Shown here: piece after piece, positions 36,601-48,800 of the stretch
How the letters are laid out: each line of letters starts with the position of its first letter
Numbering within the stretch: position 1 is the first letter of the stretch
Assembly (NCBI GenBank): GCA_902729315.2
Contig: LR746265.1
Coordinates: 9,295,392 to 9,359,391, forward strand
Direction: 5' to 3'
Origin: Spirodela intermedia
Lineage: Eukaryota; Streptophyta; Magnoliopsida; Alismatales; Araceae
Length of the DNA stretch: 64,000 nt
The notes under the pieces: generated by a model
Told to the model about the DNA's origin: nothing
Databases searched by the model: none
Seen by the model: the letters and a program-made list of their open reading frames with translations, nothing else
Position numbers and translations under genes: made by a program

Positions 36601-37938
36601 TCCACTTCCTTTGTAAATGACAGAACTGCTATATTCGAGATGGGTGTGTTGAAATTAATCTCAATTTGGATAATTACACATGAATTATATATTATAAGGT
36701 TATCATTGAATTAATCTCATTTAAGTGATTCACAGAGGTTTAAGTACTTGATATGACGGCATCTTTCATAAGTATAAGCATACATATAAATATATGTAGA
36801 GATCAGATCTTATTCTAATTTTATGATGGGTAAATTGAAAAAGTATATCAAAACATAAAGCACCTCTTATCTATAAATAAGGGGTCAGGGTCCTTGGAGC
36901 ATCTCATCTTTCTTTGAGGAAGTAATTAGATAATTCCTTTGCGTTAGTCCAAAAGGCCAACCTAATTCTTGAGGTTCTATAGATTGATGTATGATTTCTA
37001 ATCCATTCCCATTTAATTTTATCATTCTCCATTATCTCAACACTAGATCCTTCATTTCCAATAAGGTGAACTACTTATTTTAGTCTTCAATAATCCTCAA
37101 CCACCTACAGCTAGTTAAGGTAGATCAGTTCACTAGAGAAGTCAGAAATATACCACTTACCTTCAACTTGGATATTAACTTTTGACATGAGCACTTCCTT
37201 ATAGTAAAAGTAATATTTTAAAAAAAACCCAGCATCGCTCTTTTCTAGGTCAAAGTAGCTATCGACAGTTGAAAAATGCGAACGCGGAGTTGGTGCGTAG
37301 ATAGGAAGCCACATTAAGGGACGGAGTGGTGGGAAGGAAAATGGTTAGGAAGGAAAAACGATGTGCCATGTGGCGATATGCGCTGCAGAATGGAATTGCT
37401 GGCTTCTACTCTTGACCTTCAAAGTACAAGCCACTACAGAAAATCATTGGTTCCGATCTGATTTGATACCTGGACATGATTTCCAAACCCAGACTCACTG
37501 AAAACCCGGCCCTTACGGCTTATCCCAAGATCCAATCCAACATTGACAGCGGAGAGTCAGGCCACAGGGCCGAGAAGTGTAGGTAAGGTTAGCTTTGGTA
37601 GGGGCTGATAAAAGAATGAAGGACGACGTGATTCCGATGTAATTAACTTCATTTGTAACTCGTTTTACTTGAACGGTGAAAGAACTGGAGAGTGCATGGT
37701 GGTTTAGACAGAACTCTTCCCTGGTTTCCTCAGGGTTGCAGGAATGTTTGTCACCTTTTCCGGAATTACGGTCGACGATTTTGTTCCCTCAATACCGCGG
37801 CGCACGAAGTCGCGCTCCGGTCCATAAGGAAAAATAATAATAACAAAAATATCATCCACCACTCGCAGGATGCCTCTGCCTGTACTTCTTTCGGTATACA
37901 TATCGAGCAATCTCTCTCTCTCGCTCTCTCTCTCTCTC

Positions 37939-37980
<42 letters not shown>

Positions 37981-39004
37981 CTCGCTCTCGCTCTCGCTCT
38001 CCTCTCCCAGTTGACCCTAGGCATCAGTTCGCACAAACCGTCAGAGTGATTCGTCTGGTGTATGCTACCGAAAGGGTGTATACCGGCGTGAAGTCAAGCT
38101 GATTATATCAGAATTGGTACAAACTCAAGTGTCTATTAAACGACCAACATTTGCTAAGAAAATTGATAAATTATTTTTTCGTGTACAATCAAAAGGTACA
38201 TTAAGACTGGAAAAAACTGTTTTCTGACACTTGTTATAGGATATTTTTAAAATTACGAGAAAGCTTCCGTGAGTTTCTCGTATAGATCAATCAATTTTTC
38301 TTAATATGCCGACCATCTACTGGGCAAACTCTGAAACCCACATCAGCAAATGATATAGACCAGGCAAATGAAAACCTCCATCTGAACCATGATATGTTAG
38401 CAAGGCAAATGAAAGGTAGCATAGCATGATAAATCTACCCACCGCCGATCATTCTGTACAACGCTCACCCTACCTCCAGACGCCCCTCGCGTTTCCCCCC
38501 CACGCCCTCCCCCTCTACTTTCCTAAGCCTTTTTGGATTGTCTGGTTTAGCATTTGCGTGAAAAATATCTGATGACTTCAGCAGCGCTCGAATAATATGG
38601 GAGCCCTAAGGTTTATCAAAAGACAAAACTGATCCTTCGTTGATGTCGCCTTCCTGTCTCCGCGTGCCCAGTCAATGGCTGCCGTCTTCATTATTACGCG
38701 TGTGGCTTCATGAGAACCTTCAGAACCGAGACGACAGTAACGCCGCCGCCACGAGGTCTCGCAGCCGCGGCAGGTGGGTAAATGTTTGCTTATGACAATG
38801 GCCCGCGCTTCTTGGACTGGGAAACAACAATTTGAGTACAAAACGACTTCCAAAACTTGGCTTCTCTGGTCTCCGTTCCCGCGCACGAGATCGGAACTAA
38901 AATATCCGTTTTTCTCGTCCAATACATGCATAAATATCTACACACCCACGCTTACCTGTGCCCTCCCTTTCAACAAAGTTGCAACTCGTTATCTCTCTCT
39001 CTCT
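30601..39004. repeat. Spacer B between TDC copies 3 and 4
   Basis: Copy of 8,569-16,972 with no length difference. Sub-parts at +22,032: LTR-like fragment 30,640-31,142; block 31,377-32,230; decayed inverted-repeat arms 32,622-33,677 and 37,397-39,004; decayed TDC 3' flanks 34,367-34,652 and 35,752-36,117; CA tract 36,102-36,282; CT tract 37,912-38,002. No functional gene was found. Confidence 0.9.
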
Positions 39005-39403
39005 CAACGACGAAGTTGGCGCTCATCGTCCGCCCAACACGCAGGCGAGCCCCCACTTCCAGGCCTCCTCAACGACGTTAAATAGACTTGTCCTCCAGAT
39101 GGGACAACTGCACGAAGAACATGATGAAAGAAATGATCCAGAACAGCAATTCTCCAGCACCGAAGCTTCAAACTTTCTACGGGAATTACCCTGACTCCAG
39201 CCACCCCATTTGCATCGAGGTCACCCGATTACGCCGACTGATCCGAAGAGCATTTGTAAAGTGCAAATCGTCCATTTTGTTAACACACCATTGTAGCGTT
39301 TCCGTTCAGGAAATGGCTTTTCTCGTGATCCTCCCCTTTCAGAGGAATCAGTTTTCTGATTTGGGTGCACAAGTAAGAATCACCTGCAAGTCCGTTTTTC
39401 CCG

Positions 39404-39446
<43 letters not shown>

Positions 39447-39734
39447 CTATCCGGTACATGCAAGGGGAAAAACAGTATTGAATTGAAGATTATCCGGTAA
39501 TTATGGTCAAAACCATATGCTCATACGCCTTTACACCCGTTGAATCTAAAAAAATGTGTGTACGTCTGCCCACATCGCACAGTAGTACGACAGCGGAAAT
39601 CTCTCCTCAGGCAGCGTCCACATGGATTTTTATCGATCCTTGAGGTCGACTCATTGCAAGCCTTTGGCGACGGTCCCATCCAGGGTTTTGCAAGGTCGAA
39701 CCGTGGATAAAAACTCGGCCGTAACCACGCGTGA

Positions 39735-41390
39735 TCACCGGGCTGCTTCCCAGGCGGCGTCGGCTTTTGCCCGGAAGAGCTCCCAGGCCGCCTTGACGTG
39801 CCGCTCCTCGGTCAGCGTGGTGCCCACCGCGAAGCGGATGACGTAGATCCCGCCGATGACCGTATGAGTGGCGTAGATCCCGCCGCTGTTGTTCACCTCC
39901 TCCAGCAGCCTTCGGTTCGCTGCGTCCGCCTCCGCCTCGCCGTCCGCACCGGCGCGGCGCGGCCGCATGCGGAAGCAGACGAGAGCGAACCGCCGCGGGA
40001 CGACGACCTCGAACCGGGTGTCGGCGGCGACCATCTCCTCGAAGCCCCGGGCCATCCGGACGTCGCTCCGGATGTGCGACTGCAGGTTCGCGGTGCCGTA
40101 GCACCTCATCACCATGAACAGCTTCAGTGCTCTGAACCGCCGGCCGGTGCCGATCTGTTGGCAGAAGAAAAGAGGTCAGACTTTAGATGTGAGCTGCGTT
40201 GGAAGGGGAGATACGGAGATTTGAATCGGGAATCGATGGGAATTCCCGCAGAACACGGAGTTTTTCGCTGTTGGAGAGCGGTGAGGGAAGGAAGAGGGCC
40301 GTACCTGCCAGTCCTTGTAGTCGACGACGAGCCCGGACTCGGTGGCGCGGTTCTTGAGGTACTCGGGATCCGTGGAGAGCGAGGTGGTGAGCCGGGCGCG
40401 GTCCCGCACCCAGAGGCAGCAGCAGTCGAGCCCCGTGAGCAGCCACTTGTGGGGGCTCATGCTGATGGAGTCGACCCGGTCGACCCCGTCCAGATGGTGG
40501 CGGAACTCGGGGCAGACGCAGGCGCTGCCCGCGTACGCCGCGTCGACGTGCACCCAGGCGCCGAAGCGGCCGGCCACCTCGGCCAGCTGCGCCACCGGGT
40601 CGACGGCGGTGGAGGAGGTGGTGCCGACCGTGGCGCACACGTAGGCGGGGAGCAGGCCGGCCGCCGCGTCAGCCTCCATGGCGGCCCGCAGCGAGTCGGG
40701 TCGAAGCGAGAACAAGTCTTCCCGGGCCGTGGGAATGATCCGGATGTTGGCGGGTGCGATGCCGGCGATCTTGCAGGCCTTGGCGAAGGTGGAGTGGGTC
40801 TGGTCGGAGGCGTAGACCACGAGCTTGTCGGCGCCGTCGTGGCCGGCGCGCTCCAGCACCATCTTCCGGGCCGCCACCAGGGTGCACAGCACGGCCTCGC
40901 TGGTGGTGGCCTGGAGCACCCCGCCGCCGCCGGCGGAGAAGAGGAAGCCCTTGGGGAGTCGGATCAGCTGGGCCAGCCAGTCCAACGTGAGGCTCTCCAG
41001 CTCGGTGACGGCGGGCGAGGAGAGCCAGTTGAAGGCCACGGGGTTGAGGGCGGAGGCCAGCAGGTCGCCGCACAGGGCGGCGGACGACAGCGTGGCGGGG
41101 AAGTAGGCGAAGAAGTTGGGGTTGGTCCAGTGGGTCATGCCGGGGAGGACGGTGGCCTGGACCTCGCTCAGCACTTTGGCGAACGGCATGGGCTGGGCGG
41201 AGGGGGTCTCGGGGAGGAGACGGCGGAGATACCCGGGCTCCACCTGGGGGACGACGGGGTGGCTCTCGATGCCCTTGTAGTACTCGCAGATGAATTCGAC
41301 GGTCTGATGGGCCTGCTGCCGGAAATCGTCGATATCCAGAGGGCTGAACCCTCTGGGAGACGCGATGCAGTTAGCGTCGAGGCTTCCCAT
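39735..41390 (-). CDS. TDC: Tryptophan decarboxylase, copy 4 (exons 41390-40305 and 40154-39735)
   Basis: Same 501-residue protein and 150-bp intron as copies 2 and 3. It shares A at 39,598 with copy 3 (T at 30,007), against C/G in copies 1 and 2. This shows that the two arms of one unit resemble each other more than the matching arm of the other unit. Upstream identity ends at about 41,789. Confidence 0.93.
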
Positions 41391-41789
41391 CTCTACTCCT
41401 CACGGGAGGGAGAGCCCCTGGACAACTGTCTGGGAAATGGTGTGGGAGAGACAGAGAGGTATAGAGCGACCAGGGATGGAACGCTGGGGTTGTGACTTCA
41501 GCGCTGGACGAAGGCTGCCCTAAATAGGGAGAATCGTGTAGAAGACTCAGTATCGACGAAACAGCAAGGTTTGACTCGGAACACAGGAGGTGCCGGACTC
41601 TTTCTTGGTTGTTAGCAGCCGCCAAGACTCGTCTGCATGGTAGGATGGTAGGTGTCGACGGCTTATTTTTTTCCTTATCAATAGACCTATTTGCGCCAGG
41701 CAGCTTCCTATGGCGGCGTCACATGAAGACCGGGTGGTTGGTGACCGGAAGCGTCGGCTTCACCTGGTCCTCTGGCGTGCTGATTGACC
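41391..41789 (-). promoter_or_regulatory. TDC copy 4 proximal promoter
   Basis: Same segment as for the other copies, with CTATTTAG on the minus strand at 41,520-41,527. Mismatches appear near the outer end (41,754, 41,768 and from 41,786 on). Confidence 0.5.
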
Positions 41790-41799
41790 TCGTTGAAGT

Positions 41800-42172
41800 T
41801 AGAGGTCTGTTGATTGACCCGTTCGCTTGTACTGCGCAGCTTCTTCTGTCCCTGGTTGCTTCGTATTCGACGTCCCGACGTTGGACGTCACTATCCGCCA
41901 CAATATGAACGTGCCTCTTTTGGTACATAAAATAGGGGCGACGAGTCAGTAATCGGTCAAAATAGTGGTGTTTGAGAGACATTGACGGCTACTCTCTGAC
42001 GAGAAGGGGATTGCCTACAAAGTTACTTTCACACCATTCCTGTATCCCTGCAGCCTCGTTTACTTAACAAAATATCTTCACGCAATATTCGACTGGGGAA
42101 ATGATGTCAGGAATAACGAAGTTCTACGTGTGAACAACGGTAGGTTTGGTTTTCTTATCGCCCTCACTGGGG
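41800..42172 (+). repeat. Decayed, shortened copy of spacer block 9,345-10,198
   Basis: Collinear with the spacer block but with large deletions. Shared words include GACATTGACG, TTCGTTTACTTA-like sequence and GGGGAAATGATGT. Confidence 0.75.
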
Positions 42173-42249
42173 CGTCCTTGTCGGATTTATGGATCAGCCC
42201 GAAATCAGACATCGGCTGCCAGTCTTAACGAAGGCACCACCGGAAGAAG

Positions 42250-42437
42250 ATTTACGTAATTTTGTGCCGGCATCTCGGAATCATTTCTCAAAAATTGACA
42301 AGGTAAGCCCCGGTTTTCTCGACTCCGACCGGTTATATTCCGGTGCGCGTCAGCTGTCAGGTCCCACGAACGCATTACAATATTTCTAGAACCACGAGAT
42401 GAAGACCGACCAAGCGTGAGAGACAGAAGAGAGAGAG
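42250..42437 (+). repeat. Decayed copy of TDC upstream DNA
   Basis: Matches 20,025-20,237, including TACGTAATTTT, CATCTCGGAATCATTTCTC and AAGCCCCGGTTTT. It is upstream TDC DNA without a TDC gene. Confidence 0.85.
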
Positions 42438-42439
42438 AG

Positions 42440-42497
42440 AGAACGAGCTACAACTTTGTTGAAAGGGAGGGCACAGGTAGGCGTGGGTGTGTAGATA
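42440..42497 (+). repeat. Short match to decayed spacer arms
   Basis: CAACTTTGTTGAAAGGGAGG and GTGGGTGT followed by AGATAT match 10,590-10,644 and, inverted, 16,905-16,962. The match is cut by the copia LTR. Confidence 0.7.
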
Positions 42498-42740
42498 TGT
42501 TAGTATTTTAATGCAAAAAGAGTACATTGTTCCGTCCTTAGTGGGCCAAAAAGGGGGCTGGCCCACATGAGGTAGTTAAGTGTTATAAATACTCTCTCTC
42601 CTCATGAACATAAGTTATGACGTTTCATGGTTTTTAGGGTTTTGGTGTGTGAGAAATCTATTTTTCTCTCTCTTCCTTGATCATTTTTTCCACAAAATGA
42701 ACATATTATCTCCAAGATTTCCTCCCATTATTTTCTTTTA
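42498..42740 (+). mobile_element. Ty1/copia-type 5' LTR
   Basis: Starts TGTTAGTATT, contains TATAAAT (42,584-42,590) and is followed by TGGTATCAAAGCC (42,743-42,755). The latter is close to the initiator-tRNA-Met primer-binding site TGGTATCAGAGC common in plant copia elements. The right end lacks a clear CA. It inserted into the old TDC module. Confidence 0.65.
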
Positions 42741-42783
42741 AGTGGTATCAAAGCCAAATTCGTGTATTGGACATTTGTCTTCC

Positions 42784-43660
42784 ATGGAAAGCACAGCAAC
42801 GTCCAAGGAGAAAAAATTAAAGGTTGGCGAAGTTTTTTTGAGAGTTTTGAACATTTCTTGCCATAGCAAAGAGTTTGAAGTTTCAAATCAAAGTTTACGT
42901 GAAGAGGTATTGCAATTTTCCGTGAGAATGGCAAATGGTAACCCCCTCAACCTCTCACAACTTCTTGTTCCATTTTTCAGTAGAGAAAACTATGATTTTT
43001 GGAACATTAAAATGAAGACAGTTTTTAGTTTTACAGAAATTTCTAAACAAAAAAATAAATATTTTCAGAAAAAGAATGCTAAGGCATTATTAGTTTTCCA
43101 GTAATTTATTTCAGAAATAATCTTTCCACATATTGCTAATGCCATGAGTTCTTTTGAAGTATGGAAAATCTTACAAGATGAATTTCGTGGAGATGGTAGA
43201 GTTATGAATGTGAAACTTTAAACCCTTCATAGAGAGTTTGAAAACATTTTCATGAAATTTGATGAATTAGTGTATGATTTTTTTCTGGAATATATGTTAT
43301 TATGAATTAGATGATAATATTTGAAGAAGATATTTCATAAAAGAGAATTAAAAAAAAAATTAAGTTTGTCCTCTAAATTTGATCATATCATTGTTATCAT
43401 TGAATAATCTAAGAATTTTTCTACTTATACACAAAATGAATTAATTAGAGCACTATTAGCACACAATTAATGAATGAATAGACCAATAGAAAAATCACTT
43501 AAACAATCAATTCAAGCTAAGGCTGAAATTTCAAAGACAGAGAAAAATAGTGAAGTTACATACAATCAATGAGGCTATGATAGAGGACACTATCAAATTA
43601 GAGGTTGAGAAAGAGAACATGATAGATGCTATGCACTTGTCGTTGTGTTTAAATGCACAC
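42784..43660 (+). pseudogene. Copia gag remnant
   Basis: From about 42,928 the frame reads like a copia gag N-terminus (FFSRENYDFWNIKMKT). Further matches follow after a stop at 43,102 (PHIANAMSSFEVWKIL, then a LHREFENIFMKF-like stretch). Frameshifts and stops end it, and no pol follows before the palindrome at 43,767. Confidence 0.75.
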
Positions 43661-43766
43661 TATCTAATAATATTTATAACTAAGACTTAATAAAATGTTA
43701 GTATAAACGTAAGTCTCAGGTCAAACATAAGGAGATTGATTCATTTATCATAAAAACTAATTTAAT

Positions 43767-45845
43767 TTATATATAAAGTGATTTTAATATTTTATTAACA
43801 TTTAACATAAATAATAAAATAGAAGGGTGAGGTGAGAAGAATAAAGGAAGGAAAGTGGAGAAAAGAAAAGAGAAAAAGAGAGAGTGAGCTCTCACAAGAG
43901 AGAGAAGGGATGAGATCTCTCATGAAAGGGAGAGAAAGAGAGAGGAGGAGAGAGAGCTCTTACAAGAGAGAGAAGAGATGAGATCTCTCACGAAAGAAAG
44001 AGAAAGAGAGAGGAGGAAAGAAATTTCATGTGAGATAGAGAGAGAGAGAAGGAGAGAGAGGGAGATCGATCGAGAGAGAGAAAGAGAAGGAGATCGATCG
44101 AGAGAGAGAAAAAAAAAAAGAGATCTCACTAGAGATGGAGAGAGAAAAGAGGTCTCACAAGAGAGGGAGAGAGAAATAAGATGAAAATGAAGAAAGAAAG
44201 AAATATGGTCAACCTATTTTCTCAGACGAATGTGTGCTCAAGGATTCACACACATGACATGAGGTCAGTCATGAATGTCTCCAACTTATTTTAACTATTG
44301 AACACTCATTAATCAACCTTTAATCTTAGTGATTTCACATTCAAAGATAGAAAAAATACTCATTGTTTAAAGAACACTAGGAACATGAATACATTGAGAT
44401 TCGATTGTGAAAATTAATAGAAAATAAGTTGAAAGTGATCTTAGCTTGATCTCAGATGAGTTTCGAAAGATTCAGAAGAAGAACAAAGATCATTCAACAA
44501 GTTTTGAATTAGTTCTACTCATTTTAATCAAAATGTGCATGAAATCAAAATAACTTGTTGTAAAATGTAAATAAATGACAAAAATAGATAAGTAAATGCT
44601 GAAAAAAGGAAATAAATCATTGTCTAAATTTAGTCTGCCTCCTAGGCAATTGGAGACACCGGTGTGGCAGCTTGGTTTCATCTGAACATGCCACACCATG
44701 CCGAAAGTTGTAAAAGTATCATCCGAAAGTGTTGCGCCGCATGTTGGAAAGATTTGCTGAAAGAGGGGTCAACCACGCTATCACCATCGTTTGGGGGGAG
44801 AAGTAAAGAGCTGACCACTCGCTAGAGGTCTTAAGTGTAGTTGTGGGAGGAAGAAAGAAGCTTGTCGATTGTCGAAGATGTCAATTGTGCAAAAGGAGGG
44901 AACAACAGATTGTCGTAGTCACGAATGTCGGGATTTTAAAGATAATCAATAATATCTATTTTACTAGATAATAATTGATTATTATTTTTATATCCCTACT
45001 GATGACACATGTGATGACTTAAGTTTCCTGTATCATGGCACTTCAAGAACCGCTGGATCAGATATGCTTGGTCACATAGCACTTTGAGCGACATAGGATC
45101 AACCCGTCATGAACCGCTACTAATCGGGAACTTAAGTTCCTAGTATTGTGGTGCCTCCTTACCCATTGGATCATCCTTTACGGTCAAGTGCATGTTGAGT
45201 GACATTGGATTCACGAACTGCCAATGGATCACTTTACGCATCTAATATTGTGGTGGTTCACCAGCCGCAAGATCAGGCTAATCTGATGACGTGGCTCGCT
45301 AAATACCACTAGATCACATCGTGCTTTAGATGGCTGCACTTAAATGAACAAAAACGATTAATCCCACATCTGAAGTTTATTATCGTTTAAGCTGAATGTA
45401 ATCAAAGTTTCTCTCTCTCAGTAGTGATCCCTTCTTTTGAAATAAAATAATGCCTAGGATCATCTTGGGAGAAGGCAATAAGGTGGTCTGCCCTCACACG
45501 TGCAAGTGTGTATGGGTGCTCCTTGCTCCACAATCGGTTGGCAATGTGGAAGGGGAGTGACGCACATGTGTGCAGAGTGAGGCCTTCGCCACTTGAGCCT
45601 AGCTCGTGGCTCCCCTGATTTGGGGTCTACCCGCTCAACTACAGCGTCCCTCCGAGTCAAGTGCCGAGAGTTAGCTTGCTAGTGGGTGGAAGATTTTGTT
45701 TTTTTAATAATCAAAAATTACGCTAAGTATTTTAACTTCAAACTTTTAAAATTTACAATATATCCTATATTTATTCTGCAAGTTAACAAAATAAAATCAA
45801 ATATTAAAAATAATTATAACACATAAATCTAGCTTTAACAATATA
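43767..45845 (+). repeat. Left arm of diverged ~4.1-kb palindrome
   Basis: Pairs with 45,875-49,776 (minus the LTR at 47,483-49,377) at about 75-80% by eye. Matching anchors are GGTGAGGTGAGAAGAATAAA (outer end), GTGTGGCAGCTTGGTTTCAT (44,660 region), CATCTTGGGAGAAGGCAA and GTTAACAAAATAAAA near the centre. GA-rich tracts fill 43,860-44,180. No coding sequence was recognised. Confidence 0.85.
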
Positions 45846-45874
45846 TCACATTATAGGCAGCAAAGAAATGATGG

Positions 45875-48800
45875 TTGTTAAAGCTAGTTTTTTTGTGTTT
45901 TAATTAGTTTTATTATTTTATTTTATTTTGTTAACATACAGAATAAATATAAAATATATTGTTAATTTTAGAAGTCTCAAGTTAAAATACTTAGCATAAT
46001 TTTTTATTATTTTAAAAACATAAAAATATTATGCTTACTAGTAAGCCGACACTCAGCAGTTGACCTGGAGGGGTGCTGCGGTCAAGTGGGTGGACCCAGA
46101 TTGAGGGAACCACGAGCTGGGCTCGAGTGGTGAAGGGCTCGCTCCGTGCAAGTGTGCATCACTCCTCTACCACATCTCGGTGGCCAACCAGTCATGGAGC
46201 AAGGAGCGTCATACACACGTGCGCGCGAGGGCGAACCACCTTTTTGCCTTCTCCCAAGATGGTCCTAGGATATTATTTTATTTCAGGAGAAGGGATCTCT
46301 GATGAGAGATGGTATCTTTATTTATATTTGACTCATGCGTCGAACTATTTTTGAACTAAATCTTTTCGTGTGTCTCAAGAAAGCCATGTAGAGCACAGTG
46401 TAAACTAGCGATATTTAGTGAGCCACATCATTAGAAAAGCTAGATGGTGTGGTGAGTAAGACGACACGATACTAGATGCGTAAAGTAATCTATCAAGAAT
46501 TTACAAATCCAATGCCGCTCAACACACACGTGGCCATAAATGATGATCCGACACGGTATAGAGACTTAAGTTTCCGGTTGGCTGTGGTTCATGGCAAGTT
46601 GATCTTACATTGCTTAGCGCACCATGTGACCAAGCACATCTAATCCAGCGGCTCACGATGCACCATGATATTGAGAACTTAAGCTCTTGACATATCACCA
46701 TCAAGGATATAAAGATAATAATTAATTATTATCTGGTAAGGTAGACATTATCGATTATCTTTGAAATCCCAATGGTAGTCATGAATACAGCAATCCATTC
46801 TTCTCTCCTTTTCTACGATCAATATCTCCGGCAATCAAAAAGTTCATTCCTTCCTCCCTTGACTACACTCAAGAACCCTAGTGAGTAGTCTACTCTTTCC
46901 TTCCCCCCCAAACAATGGTAACAATGTGCTTGACCCCTCCTTTTGGTCGATCTCTCCAACAAGCGACACAGTACTTCTGAATAATACTTCTGCGACTTCC
47001 AACATGGTGTAGCACATCTAGATGAAACCAAGCTGCCACACCCGTGGCTCTAGTTGCCCAAGAGGCAAACAAAACTTGGACAATAATTTATTTCCTACTT
47101 TTAGTCTTTACTTACCTACTTTTGTTATTTATTATATTTTACATCAAGTTATTTTCGTTTCATACATGCTTCAATTGAAATGAGTAGAACTAATTCAAAA
47201 CTTAATGAATGATCTTCAATTTTCTTTTGAATCCTCCGAAACTTGTTTGAAATTAAGCTAAGATTATTTTCAACTTATTTTCTATTGATTTTTATAGTTG
47301 AATCTCGACATATTCATATTCTCAATGTTTTGTGAATAATGAGTATGTTTTATATTTTTAAATACAAAATTACTAAGATTAAAAGCTGATTAATGAGTGT
47401 TCAATGGTTAAAATAAATTGAAGACATTCATGACTAATCCCATGTCATGTTAAAATAAATTAAAGACGTTCACGACTAATCATGATGCAGGATGGGGCGA
47501 GAACCCCCTGTACCTGATCAATGAAACTCGAGACCCGTGATGGGGCAGTCGGACTGATTTAATATGAATGTTTGGATCCTAGACTCTAGGTCTAACCACG
47601 TAACCTAAGTACAAGCAGTGTACCAATATGCGTGATCAACCCAGAACAACCTAGGGAAACACTCAACGATGGTAAGTGTGAGGCTCGCTCGGTCCACATC
47701 TGAATAGACGGCGGAACGGTCATCGTGAGGTAGCCTAGGGCTGCAGCTCATGAACGGTGGCGAATCTGGCGCAGCGTCGGAAGTTACGATCCGATAACCG
47801 TCCTATCCTGTCTACGTTCTCCTGATGGCGGAGGAGACGAGCCAAGAAAACCCTTCGAGAGATAATTAAACTTAAGAGGAAGGGGACGTCCGGTGAAGAG
47901 CGATGCTCAGCGTCGACGGTCGGTCCTGGTCGAGAGTTGCCGTAGCCGTCGTCGTAAGGCGTGGCACGGTCGGCGCGGGCGTGGGCCCGCAGGTGGGCTG
48001 AATGGCACGCTAGCGAGCGTGGGTCCGCAGGTGGGCCGAAGGGCACGCTAGCGGGCGCGGGAGGCAAGCCGCGCGGCGGCCTTAGGGCACGCAGGAGCCG
48101 GCGCGCGGGGCGCGCGCGGCGGCAGCGCTTCGGCGGGAAGGCCGAGCGTCGGCGATTGGGACGGAAACCCAACCGTCGCCGGAAGGATCGGCCTCTCTGG
48201 CGGCGCCGGGAAGCGGAGCAGAGAGGAGACGATCCGGCCGACGATACCAAGGAGGGTTGAGCTCTCCTGGTCTAAGCGGCGGCGGAGCGTCGGGAAACTC
48301 CGGCGGGGGCCTGTGAGGAGCTGGGACTGGTTCTGGCTCGTCGGCACGGCTGCAGGGTCTCTCCCGACGTCGGCGGCAGGTAGGCGTTCGTCGGCGAACG
48401 GCCAGCGACTGGGCGGAGCGGCGGAGGGCGGCTCCGGCGAGTTTATGGTGGAGTTCCGGAGGAAGGGGTGGCAGACGAACCAGGAGTCAAGAGACTCCGG
48501 CGGAGTGCTCGGTGACGGCTCGTAGGGAGGCGAAGCGAGCCCCTTTCGTCACGATGGCGTGACGGGGTTCCAGCAGAGGCGGCGGCGGTTGCAGCGGCAA
48601 CCGCGACCGTTTCGTCCGGTGACGGCGGCGAACTCCCGGGCGGCAGTGGTCTCAGGCGGCGGCGGGACTTCTCGGGCAGCAGCGTCACGAGGAACGAAGT
48701 CCTCGAAGGGGGTATCGACGGCCTTCCTCTTCCTCCTTCCCTTCTTATCCTAGATCACGGAGAAGGTACTCACAAAACGATAATCTCTCTCAAAAATACG

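Larger units (their letters stand above)
27817..41789 (+). repeat. 13.97-kb direct duplication, unit B
   Basis: Second copy of 5,786-19,756, with TDC copies 3 and 4. It is itself an inverted repeat (paired coordinates sum to 69,605) with arms 27,817-30,600 and 39,005-41,789 and a spacer of 8,404 bp. Both outer breakpoints fall at the same GCCAATCAGC sequence, about 400 bp upstream of each TDC start. The last ~50 bp at the right end carries several mismatches to unit A. Confidence 0.95.

Noticed and set aside
43860-44200. Arg/Glu-rich coding sequence
   Set aside because: GA-rich low-complexity DNA of the palindrome arm, mirrored as CT-rich at 49,500-49,700.
47735-48688. GC-rich frames of 171, 99 and 81 codons that could be a gene
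   Set aside because: They overlap in several frames, are rich in Arg/Pro/Ser/Ala, and lie inside an insertion with LTR-type ends behind a TATA box.
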